Below are positions 43,157-52,021 of a stretch of 64,000 bases of DNA, one piece after another; positions within the stretch are counted from its first letter, which is position 1; every line of letters starts with the position of its first letter. The translations under genes were made by a program, and so were the position numbers. The notes below the pieces were generated by a model. That model saw only the letters and a list, made by a program, of their open reading frames with translations, made no database searches and was not told where the DNA came from. This stretch comes from Pedobacter kyungheensis. Its GTDB lineage: Bacteria; Bacteroidota; Bacteroidia; Sphingobacteriales; Sphingobacteriaceae. Location: contig NZ_JSYN01000017.1 in assembly GCF_000812965.1 (NCBI RefSeq), positions 1 to 64,000 of the forward strand. The letters run 5' to 3'.

Positions 43157-44527
43157 TTATTTCTTCAACGCCGGGCTTTCAAATCCTAATTTGGTTAAGC
43201 CTTTCTGTACATCTTCATTGCTCATAAATAGTTTCCAAAGTAATCCAGACCGGTAATTTTCAATCATCACTACCATTGGCCCCTGATCTATGCCTAAATA
43301 TTTTTGCGGATACCAGTTGTCGGTTTCAGAAAAGGCATCGTAAAAGCCATACTTGCCCCATACTTTGGTGCCTAAATTTTCGTAAAGGTGTCTGATTACC
43401 TTCATCGATTCTTTTGGCGTGTAAGGGATAGATGAAATGGCAGCAGTAGGAGAAATTACGCCAAAATCTTCCTGGGGATTGTGCGCTGCATAACCTTTAA
43501 CAGAATAGCTTGCGGTTAAACCCCAGTTGTTTACGCCATAACCTTTAAAGCCTTTTGGGTTAGCTACGCAATAATCGTGGATGGCCAGGGTATGGTTTAC
43601 ATTATTTTCCCAGTAATTGGCATAACGGTCTTTTAATCCTTTCGGATTTAAGCCCAAATAAGAATAGTGTGCCCAGAATAAAGGGCCAACCGAGTTTTTC
43701 TGACCCTGATAATCGAGCGTAAAAGGATGGCCATAAACTTCAAAATTGGTTTTAATTTCGCCGTTTCTGGCCCAACCCTGATGGTAAACCTCAGCAGGTA
43801 CAGTATGGGTAGGAGAGGAAGCCGCTAACACGTACATAATTAAGCATTCGTTATACCCTTTAACAGGAAAGTTCATTTCCCATTGATATTCGGGCGACCA
43901 GTGCCAGTACAATACATTTTGGCCACCATTGCGGTACCAGTTAAAATCAATGCCTTTCCAAAGTTCATCGGCTTTTTTAGCCAATGCTTTTTCTGCAGTT
44001 GTGCCGTTTTTATAATAGGTGTTGATACAGATTAAGGCTTGCGCCACAAAAGAAGTTTCTACCAGGTCGCCGCCATTATCTTTGCGACCAAACGGACGTA
44101 CTTTACCGGTTTCGCCATAAATCCAGTGCGACCATGCACCGTGAAAACGATCGGCTTTGCCCAGGAAATCGAGAATTTTGTTTAAACGTTCCGCTCCATC
44201 TTTTTTGGTGACATATCCCCTGTCGATACCACTTAAAATTGCCATTAAACCAAAACCTGTAGCGCCAGTTGCAACAGTGCTTTTATCATTTTCAGGATAT
44301 ATGTTATCTACGTGATAACGCTCGCGGCCGGCACCAGATGTAGGCTCTGCACCATCCCAGAAATACTGAAAGGTTTGCTTTTGTACCAAATCGAGCAATT
44401 GCTCGTCGGTTAAGTTTTTACGTATGGTAAGATCGGGGTTGTAGCCCGACTTTTTACCCTGAGCGCAGGCAGAAAGGGTAATTAAAGTGAGTGAAAAAAA
44501 TAAAAAGTGTTGAAAATTGAGTTTCAT
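43157..44527 (-). CDS. GH144-like glycanase (PF10091 'glucoamylase' family) lipoprotein (1)
   Basis: 456-residue protein of the PF10091 family, annotated as putative glucoamylase, whose characterised members are endo-beta-1,2-glucanases of GH144. Lipoprotein signal (LITLSACAQGKK, Cys at about 22). An (alpha/alpha)6 fold is indicated by WDGAEPTSGAGRERYHVDNIYP, TGATGFGLMAILSGIDRGY and GVNNWGLTASYSVKGYAAHNPQEDFG. The C-terminus has VMIENYRSGLLWKLFM. It is a close paralogue of the gene at 44540 and lies 12 bases after it. It is likely tethered to the outer membrane and cuts polymer into oligosaccharides for SusC/D import; substrate is inferred. Confidence 0.85.
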   Translation of the reverse strand: MKLNFQHFLFFSLTLITLSACAQGKKSGYNPDLTIRKNLTDEQLLDLVQKQTFQYFWDGAEPTSGAGRERYHVDNIYPENDKSTVATGATGFGLMAILSGIDRGYVTKKDGAERLNKILDFLGKADRFHGAWSHWIYGETGKVRPFGRKDNGGDLVETSFVAQALICINTYYKNGTTAEKALAKKADELWKGIDFNWYRNGGQNVLYWHWSPEYQWEMNFPVKGYNECLIMYVLAASSPTHTVPAEVYHQGWARNGEIKTNFEVYGHPFTLDYQGQKNSVGPLFWAHYSYLGLNPKGLKDRYANYWENNVNHTLAIHDYCVANPKGFKGYGVNNWGLTASYSVKGYAAHNPQEDFGVISPTAAISSIPYTPKESMKVIRHLYENLGTKVWGKYGFYDAFSETDNWYPQKYLGIDQGPMVVMIENYRSGLLWKLFMSNEDVQKGLTKLGFESPALKK

Positions 44528-44539
44528 TTGTGTGTGTTG

Positions 44540-46207
44540 TTAAAGATTGGGACTGCTAAAACCAAGATTTTTCATTCCTGCTTTTACTTCTGGTGCACTC
44601 ATAAATAAGTTCCAGATTAGTTTTGTTCTGTAATTTTCGATCATGACCACAATTGGTCCCTGATCTATCGCCAGGGTAGAAGTGGCAAACCACTGGTCTT
44701 TTAAAGAAAAAGCATCGTAAAAGCCATAATCGCCCCAGGTTTTATTGCCGAGCTTGTAATAAAAATAGCGTAAGGCCTGCATCGATTCGGTAGGGGTGTA
44801 AGCCATAGAGGCCAATGCTGCAGTAGGTGCTATGGTGCCTACATCATTGGTTGGTGAACTGGCGGTATATCCACCTTGAATATCACTGGCAGTTAACCCC
44901 CAGCAGTTTTCGCCATAACCGTAATTACCGAGTGGGTTAGCTTTGCAATAATTATAATTGATTAAGGCATGTGCTTTGGTTTGGCTTTCGTAATTGGCAT
45001 AGGCATCTGTTAGTCCGGTTGGATTAATACCCATAAAAGAGTAATGCGCAAAAAACAGAGGACCACCGTTTGCTGTTCCTAAAGGGAGTTGAACCCCATA
45101 GTAACTGCTACCGTTTTTCATGGCTCCGTTTTGCGCCCATCCGGCATCGTAAACTGATTTTGGAATGGAATAAGTAGGAGAGGATGCTGCCATTACATAG
45201 GTAATTAAACATTCGTTCCAGCCTTTAATGGGTAAATTCATGTCCCAGTTATAGTTAGGGCTCCAATGCCAATACAGCGTATTGCTATTGTCTTTTCGGT
45301 ACCAGCTCCATTCTACACCATTGTAAATGGTATTAATGTCGGCTCTTAGAGCAGTTTCAGCCGCGTCAGTTCCATTAAAATATTGTCTGGCTGTTATTAA
45401 ACCTGCCATTAAGAAAGAAGTTTCTACCAAATCACCTCCATTATCTTTAACGCTAAATGGAATTACTTTTCCAGTATTTCCATCAAGCCAATGCGGATAA
45501 GCTCCATGAAAGCGATCGGCTGTTTTTAAGAAGGCTACAATTTTTTGCATCCGGACCAAACCATCGGCTCTGCTGATAAAATTGCGGTTAATGCCGGTGA
45601 TTAAAGCCATAATACCAAATCCTGATCCGCCAGAAGTAACTGTATTGCCAGAGGTATTGCGTTCGCGGGCTAATCCGCTAACAGGGTGACCGAAATCCCA
45701 GAAATATTTAAAAGTTTGTTTTTGAACCAGGGTAAGCAGCTCCTCGTCTGTGATGCGGGCAAATTTGTCGGTATCATCTACTGCAGTAATCAGGGTTACG
45801 GTTATAGCTGTTTGTAACTTGTTTCCGGATATTGATAATAGTCCGGTGTTGATGTTTAAAATATATTTTGTAATAGGTTGCAAAGCCGAAGGGCTGATTA
45901 CAACAGTATTATCGTTATTTTCTAAAGTTGAGGTAAATGCTGCCGGGTTTCCGGTGGCATCGGTTAAGGTAATGTTTCCGCTAACAGAAGATAGGTTGAT
46001 AGGGGAAGAGAAAGTAATTTTAACAACAGGCGTACTGTTTAAACCATAATAGGTAAAGCCGTTGTAAGTGCCATTTACTTTTAAATCGGCAAAGGCATAA
46101 GTTGATGGAGGTGCTACCGGGTCGATTACGGGATCGTTACTGCCTCCTTTTTTGCAGGCAAAGAAAAAAACGGAAAGGATTAGAATAAAGAAGTAGTTTT
46201 TTTTCAT
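44540..46207 (-). CDS. GH144-like glycanase lipoprotein (2) with N-terminal Ig-like domain
   Basis: 555-residue paralogue of the 43157 gene with an extra N-terminal domain. Lipoprotein signal with Cys at 18 (VFFFACKKGG), then an Ig-like/SbsA-type beta domain (about 35-140, VVKITFSSPINLSSVSGNITL and TKYILNINTGLLSISGNKL), then the PF10091 catalytic domain (about 150-550) with FWDFGHPVSGLARERNTSGN, GFGIMALITGINRNF, HWSPNYNWDMNLPIKGWNECL and GENCWGLTASDIQGGY. The paralogues match in most catalytic-domain blocks, so they arose by duplication and likely work on the same polymer at different places. It lies 71 bases after the LamG gene. Confidence 0.85.
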   Translation of the reverse strand: MKKNYFFILILSVFFFACKKGGSNDPVIDPVAPPSTYAFADLKVNGTYNGFTYYGLNSTPVVKITFSSPINLSSVSGNITLTDATGNPAAFTSTLENNDNTVVISPSALQPITKYILNINTGLLSISGNKLQTAITVTLITAVDDTDKFARITDEELLTLVQKQTFKYFWDFGHPVSGLARERNTSGNTVTSGGSGFGIMALITGINRNFISRADGLVRMQKIVAFLKTADRFHGAYPHWLDGNTGKVIPFSVKDNGGDLVETSFLMAGLITARQYFNGTDAAETALRADINTIYNGVEWSWYRKDNSNTLYWHWSPNYNWDMNLPIKGWNECLITYVMAASSPTYSIPKSVYDAGWAQNGAMKNGSSYYGVQLPLGTANGGPLFFAHYSFMGINPTGLTDAYANYESQTKAHALINYNYCKANPLGNYGYGENCWGLTASDIQGGYTASSPTNDVGTIAPTAALASMAYTPTESMQALRYFYYKLGNKTWGDYGFYDAFSLKDQWFATSTLAIDQGPIVVMIENYRTKLIWNLFMSAPEVKAGMKNLGFSSPNL

Positions 46208-46278
46208 TTCGGGAGATTTTTAAAAAGGGCTGCCACCTGGCAACCCCTTTTATTTGTGCCTGTTTTAAGGTTGGGGTT

Positions 46279-47106
46279 TTATTTTCCTCTACCTTCTAGC
46301 TTAGAAAGCGCACTGATTTCATCTGCTGTTAAAGCTTTATTGTAAATACGAACTTCATCCAATTGACCAACCAGATAACTTGCCCAATCTTGCTTGCCAG
46401 TTGATGTGGTTAAACTTGGTGTGGTTTGGAATTGAACCGTTCCAAAAACCATTTTACTTGCATCAAGGAAAGTTAATTGACCCAGGTTAGCAACAGTTTT
46501 TTCGCCAATTTTAGATCCGTTGAAGTAAACTTTAAAGGTAGAGGTAGTAGCATCGTATGTATATGCTATTTGATTCCACTTGTTCCACGGATCTGTTAAT
46601 TTTAAGAAATTATCACCTCCATTGTTAACCACACCTGTATAAGTTCTTGCAACTAATTTTCCGGTAGTAGCATCGCCACCATTTTCAAAGAAAAAAGTAA
46701 GGTTGCCCCAGAAATCAGAAGATTTAGCTACATCAACCAAACCAACAATCCCTTTATCGTTTAAAGGCATTTTTTCCCAAAGTGTAAGTGTAAAACTTTT
46801 TAAGTTTTGAACCGCAGCAGGAGTATTAGATACTACGTAACCGTTTAAGGCACCTTGCAAGCCCTGTCCTTTAATCCCTTTTGCAAAAGAAGTTCCGGTA
46901 TTAACCCCAGCAGTATTAGAAATACTATCGGTATAGCCACCTTCAAAGGCCCAGTAAGCTACTAAGCTGCTTGTAGCAATTTGCTTTGAGCTGGTATAGC
47001 CACCAATGTTTAAAGGTGGGGCATAGCTTGCCGGATCAAATTCTTTTTGGCAGGATGATAACCCTAGTGTTACTGCCGCCATCAATAAAAAATATTTTGT
47101 TTTCAT
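46279..47106 (-). CDS. LamG/concanavalin-type surface glycan-binding lipoprotein
   Basis: 275-residue lipoprotein (Cys in LGLSSCQKEFD) with a LamG-type beta-sandwich (about 55-265), shown by LVAYWAFEGGYTDSISNTAGVN, FTLTLWEKMPLNDKGIVGLVD, WNKWNQIAYTYDATTSTFKVYFNG and DEVRIYNKALTADEI. It sits between SusD and the glycanases, the position of SusE/SusF-type surface glycan-binding proteins, so it probably captures the polymer at the cell surface. It has no evident catalytic residues. Gap to SusD is 20 bases. Confidence 0.87.
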   Translation of the reverse strand: MKTKYFLLMAAVTLGLSSCQKEFDPASYAPPLNIGGYTSSKQIATSSLVAYWAFEGGYTDSISNTAGVNTGTSFAKGIKGQGLQGALNGYVVSNTPAAVQNLKSFTLTLWEKMPLNDKGIVGLVDVAKSSDFWGNLTFFFENGGDATTGKLVARTYTGVVNNGGDNFLKLTDPWNKWNQIAYTYDATTSTFKVYFNGSKIGEKTVANLGQLTFLDASKMVFGTVQFQTTPSLTTSTGKQDWASYLVGQLDEVRIYNKALTADEISALSKLEGRGK

Positions 47107-47126
47107 TTTTGTAAAATTTAAAGCGA

Positions 47127-48611
47127 TTAATAACCTGGATTTTGTGTTAAAGTACCTGCACTTTTATCGATCTCGGTAGAAGGAATTGGCCAAACTTCGT
47201 TTTTACCAGCTTTCCAGCCTTTAGCACCAAAAACTGCAGTACCACGACCCTGGCGAATTACATCAAAGTAACGATCAGATTCCATTGCCAGCTCTACCTG
47301 TCTTTCTTTCCAGATGGCCTGGCGTAATGCTTCTTTGTCGTTTGTGGTAACATCAGGTAAAACACCGGCAACACCACCACGCGCACGGGCACGAACCCTG
47401 TTTAGCGAAGTTTTAGCCAAAGTTGTATTGCCTAACTCATTTGCAGCTTCTGCATTCATTAATAACACATCGGCAAAGCGAAGCACGCGTACATTTTGCT
47501 GACATCCTTCTGTATAGCCTGAAACAATTAAACTGAATGGAACATAAGATTTCTCATTATACATGGGGTTATCACCGGTTGGGGCAATAGCATCGCCTTG
47601 CGGAGTAGTTTCTCCCCTGAAGATAATTGTTCCGTTTCTTCTCACATCGCCTGTTTCAAAAGCAGCAGCTAATGCAGCTGTAGGTACGTTAAAGCCCCAG
47701 CCTGCAACCGAACCACGAACCCCTTGAACCTGGCTATACTGAGAGTTCGAAGCATCTTTATTGTTTAGCAATAATTCGCATTGAATTTCGAATACAGATT
47801 CGATATTATTTTCGCGTGTGGTACGGAATCCTTCCTGGAAGTTAGGATACAAATCGTAACCTAAAGTCATAACCGTATTGGTGTATGAAAGCACAGCATC
47901 CCATTTACCCAAATACATAGCCACTTTTGCGTGTAAGCCTAAAGCTGCACCTTTTGTTGCCCTGCCCAAATCAGCAGCAGGATAAGTTTGAGGCAATACA
48001 GCTGCTGCATCATCTAAATCTTTCTCAATGGCGGTATAAACCTGAGCTTTTGGTGTTCTCGGAATGTTAAATTCTGAGGCATCTTTTGGTACATTTAAGC
48101 GTAATGGAACATCACCAAATGCACGCACTAATCTGAAATAAGAATAAGCACGAACAAATTTTGCTTCAGCAATATAGCGCGCTTTTAAGCTTGCATCCAT
48201 ACTAATAGCCGGAATGTTATCCAATACCTGGTTACACAGGTTGATATTTTGATACTGAGCTTCCCAAAAACCACCAAATTGGCCTTCTGTTGATGAAGCT
48301 GTATAGTTATCGAAATTGTTTAAATAACTGGCATCATTTGCAGAGCTTCCTTTTTCAGCGTCATCACCCGGGATACTCTCAACTGCCAAAGCTGGGAAAG
48401 CAGTATTTCCCCAGGTTCTTAAATTGGCATAGATCGAGTTAACTGCTTTAGTTGCATCATCCTGGGTTTTCCAGAATGTTACCGCTGGTTGTTTGGCTTG
48501 AGGATCTACATTCAGGAAATCCTTTTTACATGCAGGTATTACTAATGTACTTGCGCATAAAGCAATAAGTCCAAACTTTTGAATATATGTTTTTTTATGA
48601 TTTAATTTCAT
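47127..48611 (-). CDS. SusD/RagB-family nutrient-binding lipoprotein
   Basis: 494-residue outer-membrane lipoprotein (Cys in STLVIPACKKDFLNVDPQ) that acts as the lid of its SusC partner. SusD marks are the N-terminal TPR-like helices (FWKTQDDATKAVNSIYANL, AEAKFVRAYSYFRLVRAFGDVPL, and AALGLHAKVAMYLGKW) and the C-terminal RYFDVIRQGRGTAVFGAKGWK and WPIPSTEIDKS. It is 11 bases after susC, the typical order. Its substrate would be the same oligosaccharide as the glycanases release. Confidence 0.95.
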   Translation of the reverse strand: MKLNHKKTYIQKFGLIALCASTLVIPACKKDFLNVDPQAKQPAVTFWKTQDDATKAVNSIYANLRTWGNTAFPALAVESIPGDDAEKGSSANDASYLNNFDNYTASSTEGQFGGFWEAQYQNINLCNQVLDNIPAISMDASLKARYIAEAKFVRAYSYFRLVRAFGDVPLRLNVPKDASEFNIPRTPKAQVYTAIEKDLDDAAAVLPQTYPAADLGRATKGAALGLHAKVAMYLGKWDAVLSYTNTVMTLGYDLYPNFQEGFRTTRENNIESVFEIQCELLLNNKDASNSQYSQVQGVRGSVAGWGFNVPTAALAAAFETGDVRRNGTIIFRGETTPQGDAIAPTGDNPMYNEKSYVPFSLIVSGYTEGCQQNVRVLRFADVLLMNAEAANELGNTTLAKTSLNRVRARARGGVAGVLPDVTTNDKEALRQAIWKERQVELAMESDRYFDVIRQGRGTAVFGAKGWKAGKNEVWPIPSTEIDKSAGTLTQNPGY

Positions 48612-48622
48612 CGTCGTATGTA

Positions 48623-51600
48623 TTAGAATTGCACCTGAAGACCTAATCTATAAATAGCAGAAAGCGGATATACACTGGCATCAATACCTCTTGAGATCGG
48701 GCCAGTACCAGCATCATAACCAATTTCTGGTGTAAAACCTTTATAACCAAACAGGTTGATTGCATTTTGAGCATCCAGAAACACCCTTACTTTTTTCATT
48801 GTCCATTTGCTCATTAGGCTTGCAGGAAGTGCATAACCTAACTGAACTGTTCTTAAACGGATATATGAACCATCTTCAACATAGAAAGAGTTTGGCGCAG
48901 CATTAGTGGTTGAGCCAACGTTAGCTGATGGATAAGTGTTAGAAGTACCAGCTCCATGCCATCTGTTATCGTAAAAATCTTTGCTGAAGTTCTCATTACC
49001 GAAACGGTAAGCGATATTGGCATTGTAAACATCTACACCTGCAACACCTTGGATGTCGAATGATAAATCCCATCCTTTGTAAGCGAAAGTAGTGTTCACA
49101 CCATAACTGTATTTAGGGTTTGGATTTCCTAAAACAACACGGTCTTTTCCATCAATAACACCATCACCATTTTGATCTACGTAACGAAAATCACCTGGCT
49201 TGGCACCAGTTTGTGCTGATGCAGCAATCTCTGCCGGGGTTTGGAAAATACCAGCTACGCTATAGCCATAAAATTCGCCAATAGCACCACCTTGAACGGT
49301 TCTGGTTGCCAAAGCTCCGTTAGCAATGCCTTGTCCGCCACCGTAAATTGGGTTTAAACCCGTAACAACCGATAACACTTTGTTGTTGTTAATTCCGATG
49401 TTTCCACTGATCGAGTAGCTAAAGTCACTGTTCGGCTGATCTCTCCAGGTTGCTAAGAATTCAAAACCACGGTTCTGTAAGTCGGCCTGGTTACCAATCA
49501 TTTTACTCGAAGCTGTACCAATTGAACTTAGGATCGGAATTTCGAAAATGGCCTGCTCAGTTTTCTTATTGTAATAGTTAGCTTCAACGTTTAAACGATT
49601 TTTAAGGAAGGCTGCCTCAATACCGATATCAGTACCTGTAGTGCGCTCCCAGTTTAAGAACGAAGGCACCAATGAAGCTACGTTTGCACCTGTATAAGCT
49701 ACGCCGTTAAAAATAGCAACATAACCAGCGCTTTGAGTTACAGTTAAAGTAGTTGGGTTTACTGGAACACCTGCATTACCTACTTTACCCCATGATCCCT
49801 TTAATTTTAAATTATTAAATACAGTTTGGTCTTTCATGAAATCTTCATTCGAAATTACCCAACCAGCACCAATTGCAGGGAAATAACCCCAAAGATCGCC
49901 TCCACCAAAAAACTGTGAAGCAGCATCGGCACGCAATGTAGCGTTCAGCAAGTATTTGTTTTTGAATGAATAATTTGCTCTACCGAAGTAAGACAAATAA
50001 GTTGATAAGCTACCGCCGTCAATTACTTCACGATTTGATGCTGTACCTAAAGCCAGGTATAAATCGCCATCACTTGAATATGGAACATTTAATGCACTTG
50101 AGTTGATGAAATAATTCTTTCTTCTTTGAGCCGTTGTACCAGCCAATAAAGTTAGATTGTGATCACCAAATGTATTTTTGTAAGTCAAAGTGTTTTCAAG
50201 AATCCAGTTTCTGTTTTCATCTCTGTTAACTGTTAACTTACTGATGTCATTTCTTTGACCCTGAGTTGCCTGATAAGCAGGAGTATAGCCTCTTACTTCA
50301 TTTTGGCCAAAATCGCCACCTGCACTTGTTCTAAAAGTAAAATTTTTGGCAAAAGTCAACTCAGCGAAAACATTACCATTAATACGGTAGTTTTTAGATT
50401 TTTGATTGAAGAAATCTAAAGTTACCTGAGGGTTGAAGTTGTTACCACCACCCAAACTGAAATCATTTGCATCGCCATAAGTTCCATCAGCATAGTAAAC
50501 CGGTACAACCGGACCTGCAGCATATAACTGACGGAAAATACCACTATTGATATCATTTGAGTTAATAGCGGTACCTGAGATAGAATAGCCTAATTTTAAA
50601 GATTTCAATACTTGAAAATCATTTGAAAATTTAGCGGTATAACGTTTCCAGTTTTGCGTTTTAACAATACCGTCTTCATCTGTATAACCCAAAGAGAAAT
50701 TATAGGTAGTTTTTTCCGTACCACCATTTATTGAAATCTGGTGATTGGTTTGCAATGCATTTCTAAAAGCCTGATTATACCAGTTGGTACCTTCGCCATA
50801 GCTAGATGGGTTAGCAAACAATGCCGGAGCAGCGTTTGATGCAGACAATTCGTTAATAATTGTTGCATATTCCGTTGCATTAGCCATTTCAATTTGATTA
50901 GTTACTTTTTTGTACCCAACAGAACCGTTATAGTTAATTACAGGATTACCGGTTTTGCCTTTATTGGTAGTTACCAGGATAACACCGTTAGCTGCACGGA
51001 TACCATAAATAGATTGAGATGATGCATCTTTTAAGATACTCATATCAGCAATATCTGCAGGGTTTAGAAAGCTGATATCGTCATACCATACACCATCTAC
51101 AACATACAACACGCCGAGGTTACCATAAATTGTACCTGTACCACGGATGGTGATTTGCGGCGTTGAACCTGGTGTACCAGAGTTGGTAATGTTAACGCCG
51201 GCAACCTTACCTTGTAATGCGCTAACGGCATTTACTGAAGCTTGCTTTGAAATATCTTCGCCTTTAACTGAGGCCACAGATCCGGTTACATCAATTTTTC
51301 TTTGTGTACCATAACCTACAACCACAACCTGCTCTAATTGTTGTGTTGATGAAGCTAAGGATACATTAATAGTAGTTTGATTATTTACAGCCTGCTCTTG
51401 TGCTGTATAGCCAACAAAGTTGAATACCAGTGTGGCGTTGGCCGGCACACTAATAGAGTAGTTGCCGTTTACATCTGTTTGTGTACCATTTTGTGTGCCC
51501 TTAATTAAGATAGATACGCCTGGCAGCGGAGTTTTATCACCGCCATCAATTACCTTACCTTTTACAGTAATGTTTTGCGCAAATGCTACGTTAATTGCGA

Positions 51601-51649
51601 GTAAACAAAATACGGCCAGAACAGAAATTCTCGTAAAGATTCTTTTCAT
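48623..51649 (-). CDS. SusC/RagA-family TonB-dependent transporter
   Basis: 1008-residue outer-membrane transporter for oligosaccharides. Order: signal (about 1-25), carboxypeptidase-regulatory-like domain (28-100, ITVKGKVIDGGDKTPLPGVSI), plug with SusC motif VVVGYGTQRKIDVTGSVASV and YVVDGVWYDDISFLNPADIADM, then a beta-barrel ending VQF. It has no STN domain, unlike the receptor at 30724, so it is not coupled to a FecR. First gene of the seven-gene locus. A 372-base spacer upstream separates it from the sensor-regulator and should hold the promoter. Confidence 0.96.
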   Translation of the reverse strand: MKRIFTRISVLAVFCLLAINVAFAQNITVKGKVIDGGDKTPLPGVSILIKGTQNGTQTDVNGNYSISVPANATLVFNFVGYTAQEQAVNNQTTINVSLASSTQQLEQVVVVGYGTQRKIDVTGSVASVKGEDISKQASVNAVSALQGKVAGVNITNSGTPGSTPQITIRGTGTIYGNLGVLYVVDGVWYDDISFLNPADIADMSILKDASSQSIYGIRAANGVILVTTNKGKTGNPVINYNGSVGYKKVTNQIEMANATEYATIINELSASNAAPALFANPSSYGEGTNWYNQAFRNALQTNHQISINGGTEKTTYNFSLGYTDEDGIVKTQNWKRYTAKFSNDFQVLKSLKLGYSISGTAINSNDINSGIFRQLYAAGPVVPVYYADGTYGDANDFSLGGGNNFNPQVTLDFFNQKSKNYRINGNVFAELTFAKNFTFRTSAGGDFGQNEVRGYTPAYQATQGQRNDISKLTVNRDENRNWILENTLTYKNTFGDHNLTLLAGTTAQRRKNYFINSSALNVPYSSDGDLYLALGTASNREVIDGGSLSTYLSYFGRANYSFKNKYLLNATLRADAASQFFGGGDLWGYFPAIGAGWVISNEDFMKDQTVFNNLKLKGSWGKVGNAGVPVNPTTLTVTQSAGYVAIFNGVAYTGANVASLVPSFLNWERTTGTDIGIEAAFLKNRLNVEANYYNKKTEQAIFEIPILSSIGTASSKMIGNQADLQNRGFEFLATWRDQPNSDFSYSISGNIGINNNKVLSVVTGLNPIYGGGQGIANGALATRTVQGGAIGEFYGYSVAGIFQTPAEIAASAQTGAKPGDFRYVDQNGDGVIDGKDRVVLGNPNPKYSYGVNTTFAYKGWDLSFDIQGVAGVDVYNANIAYRFGNENFSKDFYDNRWHGAGTSNTYPSANVGSTTNAAPNSFYVEDGSYIRLRTVQLGYALPASLMSKWTMKKVRVFLDAQNAINLFGYKGFTPEIGYDAGTGPISRGIDASVYPLSAIYRLGLQVQF

Positions 51650-52021
51650 GCTTATTAAAATTTAGTTTAATTGTTAGTTAAATGTGAGGTTGTTTTTGTG
51701 GATGTGCAAGTGCTTTTACCTCTACATTAATACATCAACCAGCACTGTGTGGTTTCTCAGATAGATAAACCAAATGCGATTTTAGGTCAAAAACGCAGTT
51801 TTTTTGAATTTTAACAAAACATTAACACTTAGGCAAGTGTATAAAGTACACCAAGTATTTTGTGGGGTTTTAAAAAGTGCTATGAGAGGTAATGATGTAG
51901 TGCCTGATGGGGATGAAAGTTAAAAAAAGCAATAAAAACCATTTTTTACGCAAACGTTTCCGTAACGGTGACATACCAGTTTTATGATGAATTTATCCTG
52001 CTAATAAAGAAATAATAAAGC
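51650..52021. other. Intergenic region upstream of susC
   Basis: 372 bases without a gene, between susC (start 51649) and the stop of the regulator gene. It should hold the susC promoter and the binding site of the regulator. Visible: palindrome AAACGTTT in GCAAACGTTTCCG (51950-51962), a TGTATAAAGTACA imperfect palindrome at 51838-51850, and an A-tract-rich centre. No convincing TTTG/TAnnTTTG pair was found near the susC start. Confidence 0.6.
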
